DNA of 10,621 nucleotides, taken from Paraglomus occultum (taxonomy: Eukaryota > Glomeromycota > Glomeromycetes > Paraglomerales > Paraglomeraceae). The notes under the pieces were generated by a model. That model worked only from the letters and a program-made list of their open reading frames with translations. It ran no database searches and had not been told where the DNA came from. This document shows, piece by piece, positions 1 to 7,490 of the stretch; positions within the stretch are counted from its first letter, which is position 1; each line of letters begins with the position of its first letter. The stretch spans positions 1 to 10,621 of the forward strand of contig CAJVPJ010001308.1 of assembly GCA_910592205.1 (NCBI GenBank), written 5' to 3'. A program made the translations under genes and the position numbers.

Positions 1-818
1 GACTCTTTTTGTTGATACCATTCATCAAGGCTATCTTGTAATATTATGAGCTGTCTCCAGGTTGTATACCAAGGCTTTCCTGAGGGTTCAATATGGAAAG
101 CTTCTTTAAAATACTTCCAGGATCTTTCTATGTCAAAATCACTAAGAGGGATGTCAACACCTGTAATTAATTTAATCCCAACTTTAGCCAATCCAGGGAC
201 TACAACAAGTAAACCTTTTAATGCTGCAACAGCTCGATTAATACTTGTCTGATACTGGGTTCTTTCACTGCAAGCAGTATTTAATGTATTCTTGATGAGT
301 TTGAGAAGGTAGTCAATATTGTAATTACATTTAAAGTCATTGATAATTTTGCTTGATACATTAGTATTAGACCCTGCACAATTAATTTTCCACATTTCTC
401 CTCCATGCTGTTTAATCATTGAATGTGTATTTTTATGTGTAGAAATGGATTTCTGAATACTATCAAGAAAACGACCTGTAAATTGACACCCTTTATGAAA
501 CATGTGTTCCAATATAGTTGTATTAATTCGCAGCTGCCATTCCAATTTAATAACTGTTTCTATTGAAAACACATCATCAAATTCTTGAGAACATAAACTT
601 TTCAAAGCCATGTTTAAGACCTCTACTGGAACAGAATCCCCTTTATGTTCGAGAATGTATTTAAGTGCATAAATATTCTGAGAATATTGCAAATTTGTTA
701 ACAATTCCATTATCTGCTCATCTGCTGACATAAGCCCTTGTTCCATTAATTGAAGTATAATCTTAGGGAAGGTGCCTTGAGTTGTAGAATTTCTTGGAGT
801 TGATGTAGAAGATGGCAT
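1..818 (-). CDS. Unrecognised helical protein, N-terminal part, cut by the left window edge
   Basis: An uninterrupted minus-strand frame runs from an ATG at 816-818 to the window edge: 272 codons and no stop. I chose this ATG because it is the first in the frame after an in-frame TAG about 50 bases upstream. The N-terminus is Ser/Thr-rich (MPSSTSTPRNSTTQG). The rest is leucine- and lysine-rich with the spacing of stacked helices. There is a small-residue hydrophobic stretch at about residues 204-221 (VVVPGLAKVGIKLITGVD) and near the edge a TPR-like pattern (SWKYFKEAFHIEPSGKPWY, about 233-250). No signal peptide or catalytic motif is visible. I do not recognise the family. It could be the N-terminal helical region of a larger repeat or STAND-type protein, but that is a guess. 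The length and clean frame make it very likely a real, intact coding region with its 3' part outside the window. Confidence 0.75.
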   Translation of the reverse strand, partial: MPSSTSTPRNSTTQGTFPKIILQLMEQGLMSADEQIMELLTNLQYSQNIYALKYILEHKGDSVPVEVLNMALKSLCSQEFDDVFSIETVIKLEWQLRINTTILEHMFHKGCQFTGRFLDSIQKSISTHKNTHSMIKQHGGEMWKINCAGSNTNVSSKIINDFKCNYNIDYLLKLIKNTLNTACSERTQYQTSINRAVAALKGLLVVVPGLAKVGIKLITGVDIPLSDFDIERSWKYFKEAFHIEPSGKPWYTTWRQLIILQDSLDEWYQQKE

Positions 819-1151
819 AGCAATAGAGGAAGCACTGGTAGTGAGGATACATAGCTTGATGTTGAACTAAAACTCATCACGGTTAATGGTTAATTAATAG
901 TGATAGTAATAGCGAAGGATATGTCACCAATTATAATGATTGTTTATTCCCTATTACTATTGGTTCAGAATTCACTATTACTATTGTTTGCGTAGTATGA
1001 CATGCATGCTAATATAGTCATTTCTTTCTTAATGTATGTTGCGTTACAAATAATGATAATCTAATCTAACACAGTCTCTTACCCCTGTTGAATATCGTAG
1101 TAAAGGAGCACATACCCTTAGAGGGCAGTTATCTGTCACTCATTCAATAGG
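819..1151. other. Gene-free AT-rich stretch with short ATT/ACT repeats
   Basis: This is the upstream flank of the minus-strand gene that starts at 818. No coding segment is convincing. The 12-base string CTATTACTATTG occurs twice in direct orientation (951-962 and 975-986), and its first ten bases are inverted relative to 903-912 (ATAGTAATAG). Beyond these low-complexity repeats I see nothing that can be called a promoter with confidence. Confidence 0.4.
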
Positions 1152-1391
1152 TTGATCAGTGAAATTAGTTGCTATTGCGCTATTTGTGTTTTGCTTAGTC
1201 TTTTTTTTCGAAGGCAAAAGTGGGGTGTGAGAGTATTGCTCATCGTTTGTCTGGTATGTAAGCTTTTTATTTACTTTACAGTTATTGTTATATTATACAA
1301 AGTGAAAAGTCACCCTCATTACGGTCGCGGTTTTGGATCCGATCACTATTACAGCAGCACAGTCAAGTCTCGGGAAAGTGATGTGATGTAA
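1152..1391 (+). CDS. Possible small membrane protein or terminal exon (uncertain)
   Basis: A plus-strand frame of 79 codons with no ATG at its start; it begins after an in-frame TAG whose last bases (CAATAG) could be a splice acceptor, so it reads better as a terminal exon than as a complete gene. The product has a hydrophobic stretch (CYCAICVLLSLFF), a basic break (RRQKWG), a longer hydrophobic stretch (VLLIVCLVCKLFIYFTVIVI) and a polar tail ending SRESDVM. That pattern suggests two membrane segments and a cytosolic tail. Inside the second stretch lie a consensus donor GTATGT and an acceptor TTTACAG only 28 bases apart, and a longer option from GTGTGAG to the same acceptor (57 bases, in frame). 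Whether any of this is spliced cannot be told. No family is recognised, and a chance AT-rich hydrophobic frame is a real alternative. Confidence 0.3.
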   Translation: MISEISCYCAICVLLSLFFRRQKWGVRVLLIVCLVCKLFIYFTVIVILYKVKSHPHYGRGFGSDHYYSSTVKSRESDVM

Positions 1392-1902
1392 TTAGTCGCC
1401 CTTTTATAATTTTGATTGACCACTGCCTACTTTTTTTATAAAAGGACTAAACTGTATTTGCTATTTGAAATTTTTTATGCAGGATGAAAATTGAACAGAT
1501 CTGAATAAATTACGATGACGAAATAAGAACGAAGCGAAAATGTAATAAACACACACCCCCAAGCTAGGGTGGTCGGAGGGTATAGAGGTATAAATAGCAA
1601 GAACATGTTATAAACATGCAGCGAATAGTGGCGATATTATGCTACGGTGTCTAATTAATAACATTCAATGGGGCAGCAGTGTTGATTACGTAATTTCTCG
1701 GTTTATATAAACATGCTATCCGGTGCCAGAGTTATACTGTATCTCTACTCAATAAGAATCTGCATAGTCTGTCAAGACGTTCAGCTTATAACTGATCGAG
1801 TCCTCTCGGCCAACCATTTGAAGATTTTCGAAAACGTTGGTGATTGAATTATATTTCCAAGCGCGATTATATTTACTTGCTCATCCAATTTATTTACTGT
1901 AG
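1392..1902. other. Gene-free stretch
   Basis: No coding frame longer than a few tens of codons has protein-like composition here. The only structured point is the right end, where a pyrimidine-rich run closes with TTTACTGTAG at 1893-1902. That is a good splice-acceptor context directly before the TPR-like segment that follows on the plus strand. Confidence 0.4.
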
Positions 1903-1903
1903 C

Positions 1904-2312
1904 ATCTTGAATTTACTACGCCTTGAAGAACTAAGTTTCCCGTTCACTATGAAGACTTTGCCGACTTTCTACGAACGATGTGGCTAATGCGTATTACTTG
2001 CGTAATAACAAACAATTTGACGAGTCGTTAGTTGCACGTATTTATCTGGTGTATTAATAATAGTCATGTCCCGTCCAACAGCTGAATAGGTGACATAAAT
2101 GTGAGATAGTTATCCAGAAAACTCATGGTAGTAGAGAGTACCATCGACGGAGATGGTTCATGGAATCTGTGCTGACAGTGCTCTGTTCCGTTCCATCTAC
2201 AATGGATGACTGACCAATGAACAGAACTTTTTTCCAGGATGCGATGCATGCATTTGATAAACTGCAGAGACCGCAGGCCGTTGGGCGGCCTAAATCAGAC
2301 AAGACGGAGGAA
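1904..2312 (+). pseudogene. Frameshifted TPR-like coding remnant
   Basis: After the acceptor-like TTTACTGTAG (ends 1902) the plus strand reads 27 codons of protein-like sequence (1904-1984, ending LPTFYERCG) and then meets TAA. Skipping one base at 1985 brings in a second open piece (1986-2048, NAYYLRNNKQFDESLVARIY) whose sense continues the first: FYERCG plus NAYYLR has the G-x2-Y spacing of the first TPR helix. A possible intron (GT at 2049, acceptor TTTTTTCCAG ending 2237) joins in phase 0 to a third piece (2238-2312, DAMHAFDKLQRPQAVGRPKS) that ends in TAA. The TPR resemblance is by eye. The single-base interruption points to a decayed gene. The pieces could also be unrelated chance frames, since each is short. 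Confidence 0.35.
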
Positions 2313-3286
2313 TAAGGGCTGATGTTGGAGGATGAAAGTTAGTTGTCTCATTTGATACATGTTTACGATGGTTACAATTCTACATGACAGTAAACGAACC
2401 ATACTAATTGTTTAATGCCTTGAAACCAAAATACTGGTCAACTAGAGAAGTCGATTGTAAGACTTTACGTGTTCATCAATTCTACTACAGATGACTTCAT
2501 CTATTTATATTCTCAACGTTATTAGAAAGCACAACAGTCAGGAGAAAACCTTAAAGCAACCAGCATCATCCAAGTATCAGATCCTGCTTTCCTTCAACAA
2601 TAATTGTGTACAAACATCGCATCCGTTGTAATGCTATCAGAGATGTGGCAAATATCGTATGATCAGGATCAGCTCGTGGCACAGCCCTTAACAACGAAGT
2701 ACTATTTCAAAGTACCCTCCATTGTATAAGAACACTGCTTTGAACTACACCGCGCGATTTATTTAACGAGTCGTCGCTCCGAGAGTTGTTGCGTCGGCAT
2801 CGCAGAAACAGAACAACCCAATAGGTATGTTAGTTCAGTCGGTGATACTTGAAATTCTATTAACATCGCTCAATTTGTCAATGGACATCTCAATTAGCAG
2901 ATTATATTCTATTCCGAAATATGCTCGAAGCGTGTTATGTGATTTATGACCGTTGGGTAAATTCATCAGCAGCAGCATAATTAGTCAACCTCAATCACTC
3001 TGACCAGGAAACACGCCTTTATTCAAGCCCAAACGCACCATTTTCCATTTTATTGGATTCTCAGCGAAAATAGTTTAAGAACTTGTTTGAATTCAAGTTT
3101 GTGAGCATCTCTTACCAATAGACTCTATTCCCATTGGGAAAGGTGAAAGATATTAATCAGCACAGCTAATTGCTTACTGTGAGGGAATGTGAGTATCATG
3201 ATGACAGCTTATTTGGTTTTGTCTTGGTTAAAGGAATCGCCCTGTTACAGTTTTCTCTCATATTTACTGAACGGCAAACTAATGTC
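2313..3286. other. Mostly non-coding, with one weak TPR-like frameshifted patch
   Basis: No intact gene. Around 2639-2732 the plus strand reads RDVANI in one frame and, after one skipped base at 2657, YDQDQLVAQPLTTKYYF in the next. Together these look like the helix-turn-helix start of a TPR unit, with the same one-base type of break as in the remnant at 1904-2312. A consensus donor GTATGT at about 2825 and an acceptor-like AATTAG near 2896-2901 flank a short open stretch, but no continuous protein can be built. The patch may belong to the same decayed plus-strand gene. Confidence 0.3.
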
Positions 3287-3553
3287 ATGGATCGATCTTT
3301 AGAATCGGATGAGAACCATTTGCTATCGAAAAATTGCGTTCCGTCTCGCCACGCTAAGCTTCGTTTCACTGACTACGCGCGCGCGAACCCTCTTCCCAGT
3401 TCTGGTATCTTATTTGATATTAACAGCCAATCACTCACACTCAAGCAGCGGTTCAGTGCATCTGATGCAAAACGGCTTCGGGGACTCGTTCGCGTGTCAG
3501 CTCATTTCTTGTTTGTTGCATCAAAACGCTATTTGGCAAGAGATGATGATTGA
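3287..3553 (+). CDS. Hypothetical 88-residue protein (uncertain)
   Basis: The frame opens at an ATG and runs 88 codons to TGA; the same frame is open back to 3170 without another ATG. The product is basic and Ser/Arg/Leu-rich (starts MDRSLESDENHLLSK, near the end AKRLRGLVRVSAHFLF) with no recognisable domain. A second plus-strand frame (3309-3560) is open over nearly the same bases and also begins with ATG, so at most one of the two is likely to be real. The stretch is more GC-rich by eye than its surroundings and contains a CGCGCGCG run near 3377, which favours open frames by chance. It may be an exon of the fragmentary plus-strand gene around it. Confidence 0.25.
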   Translation: MDRSLESDENHLLSKNCVPSRHAKLRFTDYARANPLPSSGILFDINSQSLTLKQRFSASDAKRLRGLVRVSAHFLFVASKRYLARDDD

Positions 3554-3885
3554 ATATTAGTTGCAGCCGTACTTACATGGAACGTATCGACGTCATTCAT
3601 ACAGCTAGAAAAGGACCACGAAGGATGATGATATACCGCTTCGATCCGAGGCGTTGAAAAAAAAACTACTTTAACCAAAGAGTAAGTGTTGCAACAAGCT
3701 AAACATTCGGCCAGAAATTAGGAATGGGCGAATCACACAGTTGATGTGATCTTGGTACGTACTCATGCGTAGGGCGAGTTTATTACGTGCATGGTTGCGG
3801 GTTGCAGCAACATCAAGCGTCGATATGAGTGGGTTGATGATTTTATCGACGTAATACTATTGATAAGCGCGCGCTAAGTTTTTAG
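3554..3885 (+). other. No intact gene; possible exon tail and very short intron at the right end
   Basis: Most of the stretch shows nothing. Near the right end the plus strand reads ITCMVAGCSNIKRRYEWVDD and then FID, ending at 3850. A GT at 3851 and the acceptor TTTTTAG ending at 3885 would enclose a 35-base intron that joins this in phase 0 to the open frame starting at 3886. An intron of 35 bases would be very short for a fungus, so the join is only a suggestion. Confidence 0.25.
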
Positions 3886-4140
3886 TTCTTACATGGAGCA
3901 TCAGAATTTCTTCAATCGGAAGATTTCGAGCAGGTTTGGGTCTGCGTTTATCACATTCCTGACTGCAGTCCGGCTATTTCTCTATCAAGGCGTTTACTAT
4001 CCAATGGCAATGAAGGTGATCACGTTGAAGAGTTGGGCAAGAAAATCTTCCTTTTGGCAGACTGCTCGAATCCAATTACGCATCAAACTCATTACTGGTT
4101 CATAAGCTCTAGAAATTGGTTCTCAATATTTACTTTATAA
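3886..4140 (+). CDS. Terminal-exon-like open frame without ATG, 84 codons
   Basis: Directly after AGTTTTTAG (acceptor-like, ends 3885) one frame stays open for 84 codons to TAA. It contains no ATG, so it could only be an internal or last exon. The product is acidic and helical in pattern (GASEFLQSEDFEQVWVCVYH, later EGDHVEELGKKIFLLAD), and the spacing of Leu/Ala faintly recalls TPR helices. A different frame over 3893-4105 starts with ATG and is also open, but its basic Phe/Arg-rich product looks less like a folded protein. AATAAA at 4139-4144 overlaps the stop and another lies at 4263-4268, either of which could serve polyadenylation. The function is unknown; it may be a relic in the same plus-strand series as the segments from 1904 onward. 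Confidence 0.35.
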   Translation, partial: FLHGASEFLQSEDFEQVWVCVYHIPDCSPAISLSRRLLSNGNEGDHVEELGKKIFLLADCSNPITHQTHYWFISSRNWFSIFTL

Positions 4141-4294
4141 TAAATAATATACTTTAATATTACTCCGGCAAAGCAGCTAACAGTAAATATGAACGTGTTG
4201 TTTAGGAATCTTTTAACTCAACCGGTATTACATGGAATCATATTGTTTAATTGGAAGTTTTGAATAAAACTGTAAATAGAACGCTAATTACGAG

Positions 4295-4300
4295 TTTATT
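4295..4300 (-). promoter_or_regulatory. Candidate polyadenylation signal of the kinase gene
   Basis: On the minus strand AATAAA lies 18 bases after the TAG stop of the kinase gene (stop at 4319-4321). The hexamer and position fit a eukaryotic 3' end, but six-base AT matches are common in this DNA. Confidence 0.35.
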
Positions 4301-4318
4301 CACATAGTTATTGAGTCA

Positions 4319-6769
4319 CTATACAACAACGCAAGTATCATTAATTGACATCACATCATTTACGCCCAATGTTATCTTCATATCTGCAGCTGAGTCCAAA
4401 TCGTAACTGTTTCTCGGTTTGGGCAGATCCCCAGCAGGCAAGAGTTTACTAGAGTATTTACTCTCCTTTTCGAGACGTGATAATAGTTTTACATCATTAT
4501 GATAAACAGTGTTCCACGTGTTGTCATCAGAATTATCCCTTTCTGCCACTTGAATAAGTTTTTCAATATGATCCCAAAGTGTCCATGCACTTGGACGCCA
4601 ACACCGCTCGGCAAGTTTCTTGTATTCCTCTGGTGCGGAATCGGGCATGGTTGGTCGTAGTCCACCCATAATATCACATGCTAAACTTTTATCAGATTCT
4701 CTATTTCTAAAAGGTGGTTCACCAGTAGCAACCAAATACATAATGATACCTAAAGAATAGACATCTGATTTCTGAGTAAATTTGCGAGTGCGAAACGCCT
4801 CCGGTGCAATAAAGGGCAAAACACCTCGAATGGTTGAATTTGATTTGTGTGACTTCACCGATCGCGAGAGACCAAGATCGCATATAAATGATTTTATAAT
4901 ATGCGTATTGTCGTGCATAACAATGTTTCCACCATTCAAATCGCAATGCACTATTCCTGCACCATGAATAGCACACAAACAACGTGCAATATGCCTCAAA
5001 CGTTGTAATTTATCTTTCCACGTCAATTTGTTAATATTTTGATCCAAATAAGACAAAAGATTACCATTATTAGCATATTGCATAACAATCAAGTACTCTT
5101 TTGTTGCTGGGTCTTGTGTGACTCCATAAATTTTAAGGAATGAACGTCGTTGCGCACACTTGAAATGATTTCTAAACTATGAAATAAAATAAATACAGCA
5201 TCAGATTAAGTATCGCTTTAATAATATTACCAATTATTGCTTACCTCGGACATGAATAATTCCGGCGTTTCATCAAAACTCTTAAACCGCTTTAGTACAA
5301 CAGTTTCTGGCATGTACGTTAATTCTGGATATTCTCTTTTTTTGGCAGTATAAACTGTTCCATAACCGCCAGATCCGATCTCCTTAATTTGATCAAAGTA
5401 GCTATACGGTATGTACTTCACACGTCGTATAAATCTGTCCAAATATGCACGTATTTCATAGTAGAAAACTAAATAATATTTTCGCGTCGATGGCTCTCTA
5501 GTGATCCCAATTATCCAAATATTGTCCGGTGTCGCATATTCTTCAGTTAGCTATCCCGAGTAACAATGATGTCAGTCATCGATTAAAAAAATGTAATAAA
5601 CTATTTGCTTACACGTGAAATGATTTACCTGATAGAAATCGTCATTAACTATCGGTTTGAGTGGTTTGAGTGTCACCTTTGCCGATTGCCAATTAGCTAT
5701 ATGTGTACATCCATGACGTAATGACGTCATCTCTTGTACATTTGTCAACAGGGAATATTCTATCCATTGTATATAGATATCATATTCCGTCTCCATATTC
5801 TCCCATGATGCCATAATAAATGAATCCAATGACTTATTTCCCGTAGTCCAATCAACAGGTCGTGGTGCTTTACATTCATAACAGAATACACTTATCTCAG
5901 GTTTTAATTGCTTCGTACACGCCAGACATAACTTATAGCCATAATAATTTGTTATTAGAGAGTATTTCCGTTCGCTTGCTTTGTACGTAAACCCGATGGT
6001 AAACCAAACATCCGTGGCAAGCATATCTGGATACCTATCACATAACTAGTGGAAATGATACAGAATGATATGTCGATAAGCATTCAAACTAATCAGTAAA
6101 CATGACGTACAAATAATAGTTTACCTTAGCATAATATGAATCACGTATGCCGTCTGTTATCGCAAGTGGAGTATATTCAATGTCTTGGATTGTAGGTAGA
6201 CCATATAAGCTCTTGCTATATCCCCAATCACCAATGCAATCAAATGGAATCCATTCCAAATAGGCATCATTTGCAGAGTTTGTTTGTAATTGAGATATCT
6301 TAATAAACTCGTCGAGTCGTTTATTGTTGCTAGTCCATCCATCGGATAGTTGCTTATGACCGCAAATGCACCACACAGGACTACATCGGAGTATTCTACA
6401 CACAGCACAGAATCCATATCGAGAGTAACAATAGTAAAACGTTCTTTTAGCAACCATGTAATAATTGTCATTAGACTTGGTAATACCACTTATGAGTCTG
6501 TTGCGATAGTCAAGCCATTTGTAATATCTTCTGAACTGATTAACGTCACTATACTTGTGCGTTGCAAGTGAGTATACTCTAGCAAACTCACTAACAAGTG
6601 TTGGTGTACACGTTTCATTGCTACCAAGTAATACCAGTGTTATCGGCGTTTTAAGCGCTTTAGCGTAGTAGACGTTGTCAACTTGAGTTGGCTCTATGTT
6701 GGTAATTTGTGAGTAAGGAATCCATTGAAGTCTTAAGTTATCAATTGCTACACCCGATGCTAATGACAT
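4319..6769 (-). CDS. Tandem kinase N-lobe array ending in a complete TKL-type protein kinase
   Basis: Proposed spliced gene with exons 6769-6125, 6045-5629, 5550-5245 and 5176-4319 (645, 417, 306, 858 bases; all phase 0), giving 741 residues. Residues 391-741 are a full kinase: glycine loop GSGGYG 413-418, beta-3 Lys441, alpha-C Glu456, HCDLNGGN with Asp535 and Asn540, DLG (Asp556) in place of DFG, APE 580-582 and alpha-F Asp594. All catalytic residues are present, so Ser/Thr or Tyr phosphorylation is likely. Ahead of it lie three incomplete N-lobe modules with the family lead-in (WIPY 16-19, WIPF 173-176, WIEY 309-312), two preceded by CxxC pairs (121-136, 255-273). Two modules lack the beta-3 lysine (V46, A203); the third keeps Lys342. 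The start is the first ATG after an upstream stop. The C-tail is polar. The role is probably cytosolic signalling; the substrate is unknown. A chain of separate pseudogenes is the alternative, less likely given the frames. Confidence 0.8.
5177..5244 (-). other. Intron 3 of the kinase gene (68 bases)
   Basis: Donor GTAAGC, acceptor TTTCATAG. Removing it joins ELFMSE to FRNHFKCAQRRSFLKIYGVT in phase 0, which restores the normal passage from alpha-C to beta-4 of a kinase. Unspliced reading hits a stop four codons into the intron. Confidence 0.85.
5551..5628 (-). other. Intron 2 of the kinase gene (78 bases)
   Basis: Donor GTAAAT, acceptor GGGATAG, with GACTGAC as a plausible branch region. It joins DDFYQ to LTEEYATPDNIW in phase 0, at the same place in the module as intron 3. 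A second donor-like GTAAGC lies 16 bases into the intron but would break the frame. Confidence 0.75.
6046..6124 (-). other. Intron 1 of the kinase gene (79 bases)
   Basis: Donor GTAAAC, acceptor CCACTAG. It joins DSYYAK to LCDRYPDMLATDVW in phase 0. A second acceptor (GTGATAG) lies 10 bases downstream but would shift the frame, so the first is preferred. Confidence 0.75.
6536..6577 (-). other. Candidate 42-base in-frame intron or absorbed intron
   Basis: Within exon 1, at the codon position where the other modules have their introns, the minus strand shows GTATAC...AATCAG, 42 bases long, phase 0 and without a stop. Removal would join TLVSEFAR to FRRYYKWLDYRNRLISGIT, which lines up well with FRNHFKCAQRRSFLKIYGVT after intron 3. 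Retention adds 14 residues (65-78). The length is short for an intron, so it may simply be coding. Confidence 0.4.
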
Positions 6770-7052
6770 AGTTCGAATTAAAAGCTTTTCCCAATGTCGA
6801 GCAGTAAATATTGGGCTGATGCTGAAATCCCCGTGACTTCTTATTTGGTCACGTAATAGTCATCATTATGTACCCCTAAATTTTATTATCACGTAATTAT
6901 GTGTACCACCATCACTGCATATCATTTCCTCGTTAGTTAATGATTCTTTATTCAATATTTATACATTGTTATTACATCGGATTAAATTAAAATGAAATAG
7001 AACAACACTGTTATATTTGCAACGGTAACGATATTTAGGGAATCAAAGAAAA

Positions 7053-7270
7053 TTGACCGTATTTACAAGTAAAGAGAAGATTTGAAATAAAGAGGAGTCA
7101 GTACAAAAAGCATTGTTATAGGATTATAAATAGATATTAATATAAGCTATAGCTACAATTACGTACGAGTTGAGTCCAAGATAACAAAGTCAAAACTAGA
7201 ATTACGCATGTCTAATCGTCAATCGTCGAACATTTGCGGTCTGTCAAGGACGTACATAACCTGTTGGACG
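7053..7270. repeat. Diverged direct duplication, copy A
   Basis: Shares with copy B, in the same order, TTGACC(G/A)TATTTAC, TTTGAAATAAAGAG followed by GTCAGTACAA, TTACGTACGAGTTGA, GTCAA followed by CGTACATA, and CTG(T/C)TGGA. Copy A is longer because of an internal AT-rich insert at about 7115-7165. No terminal inverted repeats or coding sequence were seen in it. Confidence 0.6.
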
Positions 7271-7340
7271 GATGTGCAGAGAAAAGGAAAACGTATGGTA
7301 TAAGAGTGCATAGGAAAATCACAACTTGCCAAATGCTGAG

Positions 7341-7490
7341 TTGACCATATTTACAGTTTGAAATAAAGAGATGTCAGTACAAGAACACATAAGTTTTACG
7401 TACGAGTTGAATCACAAGTTAAAAGAGTTAGAACTGAGATCATAGAGTCGCAAATTGCTGATCCGTCAAAGGCGTACATAGTCTGCTGGA
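7341..7490. repeat. Diverged direct duplication, copy B
   Basis: Second copy of the unit at 7053-7270, about 290 bases further on and shortened relative to copy A. The matching blocks are collinear, separated by indels and many substitutions, so the duplication is old. Confidence 0.6.

Noticed and set aside
46-252. Plus-strand ORF of 68 codons
   Set aside because: Antisense to the long minus-strand frame at 1-818, which is far longer and clean.
2064-2249. Minus-strand ORF of 61 codons
   Set aside because: Short, no motif, His/Ser-rich composition typical of chance frames; it lies opposite the putative intron of the TPR-like remnant.
3893-4105. Plus-strand ATG ORF of 70 codons
   Set aside because: It overlaps the 3886-4140 frame, whose acidic helical product looks more like a folded protein; this one is a likely shadow, although that choice is not certain.
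5442-5442. Start of the kinase at the TTG near 5442
   Set aside because: The codon is TTG, in a leucine of the LDRFIRR lead-in. The frame stays open upstream to 5550 and joins a preceding exon, so it is internal.
6350-6571. Plus-strand and second-frame ORFs inside the kinase gene (also 4489-4677, 4719-4982, 4782-4967, 6157-6489)
   Set aside because: Other-frame shadows of the spliced kinase gene, without any domain signal.
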